Assembly: GCA_018064245.1 (NCBI GenBank)
Contig: JAGHVO010000043.1
Span: 1-41,418 of the forward strand
Direction: 5' to 3'
Source: Candidatus Colimorpha pelethequi
GTDB lineage: Bacteria; Bacteroidota; Bacteroidia; Bacteroidales; P3
DNA: 41,418 bases
Shown here: piece after piece, positions 40,667 to 41,418 of the stretch
Layout: every line of letters begins with the position of its first letter
How positions within the stretch are numbered: position 1 is the stretch's first letter
Position numbers and translations under genes: made by a program
The notes under the pieces: generated by a model
Databases searched by the model: none
What the model saw: only the letters and a program-made list of their open reading frames with translations
Told to the model about the DNA's origin: nothing

Positions 40667-41418
40667 ATGAAAAAATATCTTGTTTTGTCGGTTTTGTTGG
40701 CTTGCTGTTTCGTCAGCAGGGCGTACGATTTCAGCGCTGTGGCGCCGACGGGCCAGACACTGTACTACACTATTAATAGCGGTACCAACACAGTCACGGT
40801 AGCCTATCCAGGTATTAGTGGTACTACACCCTATCCTTCTGGCTATACAGCACCTACGGGTGCCCTTGAAATCCCCGCAAGCGTCACCAATCCCAACGAT
40901 GGTACATCCTATTCGGTGACCAGCATCGGAAGTAATTCTTTCTATGGCTGCACCAGCCTCACGAGCGTGACCATCCCCAATTCGGCGACCACGATTGGAA
41001 GCTCTGCTTTCAGTGGTTGCACCAGCCTCGCGAGCCTGACTATCGGCAATTCGGTGTCCAGCATCTATAATTATGCTTTCCTGAATTGCAGCGGCCTCAT
41101 GAGCGTGACCATCCCCAATTCGGTGACCACGATCGGAAACTCTGTTTTTAGAGGTTGCAGCAGTCTTGCGAGTGTGACTATCGGCGATTCGGTGTCCAGC
41201 ATCGGCAGTGAGACTTTCAATGGTTGCATTGGTCTTACGAGCATGACCTTCAATGCGACAAATTGCACAACGATGGGTAGTGCCAATTCTCCAGTTTTTA
41301 GTGGTTGTACTAATTTGACATCCCTCACTATTGGAGAGCATGTGACGACGATTCCAAGTTGTGCATTTTCTGGTTGCAGCGGACTTACGAGCGTGACTAT
41401 CCCTGATTCCGTGACTTC
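40667..41418 (+). CDS. BspA-like leucine-rich-repeat surface protein (3' end beyond the window)
   Basis: A frame opens at the ATG at 40667 and stays open to the window end, giving 250 residues. The signal peptide (MKKYLVLSVLLACCFVSRA) ends near residue 19. A 65-residue non-repeat region follows, then LRR_5/BspA repeats. The repeat Cys residues fall at 95, 118, 141, 164 and 187, an exact 23-residue (69-bp) period. One 27-residue unit ends at Cys214 (containing the TFNATNCTTMGS insert), and the next is at 237. The core pattern is C(T/S)SLTSVTIPNSVTTIGSSAFSG. Such proteins are typically surface-exposed or secreted, often through the type IX system via a C-terminal domain that would lie outside the window. 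They bind host proteins or other bacteria in studied cases. Confidence 0.93.
   Translation, partial: MKKYLVLSVLLACCFVSRAYDFSAVAPTGQTLYYTINSGTNTVTVAYPGISGTTPYPSGYTAPTGALEIPASVTNPNDGTSYSVTSIGSNSFYGCTSLTSVTIPNSATTIGSSAFSGCTSLASLTIGNSVSSIYNYAFLNCSGLMSVTIPNSVTTIGNSVFRGCSSLASVTIGDSVSSIGSETFNGCIGLTSMTFNATNCTTMGSANSPVFSGCTNLTSLTIGEHVTTIPSCAFSGCSGLTSVTIPDSVT

Noticed and set aside
40634..41341. Minus-strand repetitive frame of 235 codons
   Set aside because: It arises because the BspA repeat length (69 bp) is a multiple of three, so a stop-free antisense frame stays open across units. The plus strand has the signal peptide and LRR pattern.
1..41418. tRNA or rRNA genes, integrases or insertion sequences
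   Set aside because: I saw no cloverleaf-like sequence, rRNA segment, transposase or integrase motif in any part of the window, though small RNAs cannot be excluded by eye.

Overview
The window looks like a chromosomal segment of a member of the Bacteroidales, probably an uncultured host-associated one. The evidence is a BspA-type leucine-rich-repeat surface protein, a MuiA/DUF4139 protein, a LolA-like chaperone, a terminal menaquinone pair (menA and ubiE/menG), starts without Shine-Dalgarno sequences, and several TAnnTTTG promoter elements of the Bacteroidetes sigma factor. Family or genus cannot be fixed from the sequence alone. By eye most of the window is moderate in GC, with one clearly AT-rich insert at about 2.35-4.75 kb.

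Layout. (1) 1-6.7 kb is a defence-island-like block: the 3' part of a type I modification gene (hsdM), hsdS with mosaic base composition, an AT-rich pair (a YejK/NdpA-family nucleoid-associated protein homologue plus an unrecognised protein with C-terminal membrane helices), then an AAA ATPase/RloB pair of the RloAB/AbiL type. (2) 6.7-7.3 kb is an AT-rich gap with a 5 x 11-bp tandem repeat and a strong bidirectional terminator. (3) 7.3-10.2 kb on the minus strand holds sppA followed by a secreted esterase-LysM fusion. (4) 10.65-22.5 kb is a long plus-strand run of housekeeping genes: truA, prmA, topB, a yggS homologue, a yitT-like gene, rpe, an rlmI-like gene, folE, a LolA-like gene, a DUF3298 lipoprotein, tsaB and an orphan DppB-type permease. 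(5) A convergent glycosyltransferase overlaps the permease 3' end, followed by htrA, a MATE transporter, ubiE/menG, menA and a muiA-like gene. (6) Convergent valS follows behind a perfect-palindrome terminator. (7) 32.7-35.2 kb holds poorly conserved small genes, a probable frameshift, a gene remnant and a 69-bp direct duplication. (8) parC, a second glycosyltransferase, hflX and the start of a BspA-like gene running off the window finish it.

The most unusual property lies between the genes. Many gaps in the 8-40 kb housekeeping part are built from 7- or 8-nt degenerate tandem repeats (AGTGANC, TTAACTC, ATCTAAAC, ACAGATAT, GTTGATTT, TCTCAAT and AAAACTT types). They often come in a fixed order: AGTGA-type units directly at the upstream stop codon, TTAACTC- or TCTCAAT-type units directly before the next start. 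In at least five genes the stop codon and last residues are themselves made of AGTGA repeat, giving recurrent C-terminal tails such as VNGDQ, VNSEQ and VTSDQ. Because the unit length is not a multiple of three and most types carry TGA or TAA, a few units close all three frames.

The best candidate for an undescribed system is the two-gene AT-rich cassette at 2388-4545 (NdpA-like plus membrane protein), set between a restriction-modification locus and an AbiL-like pair. A defence role is inferred from context only.
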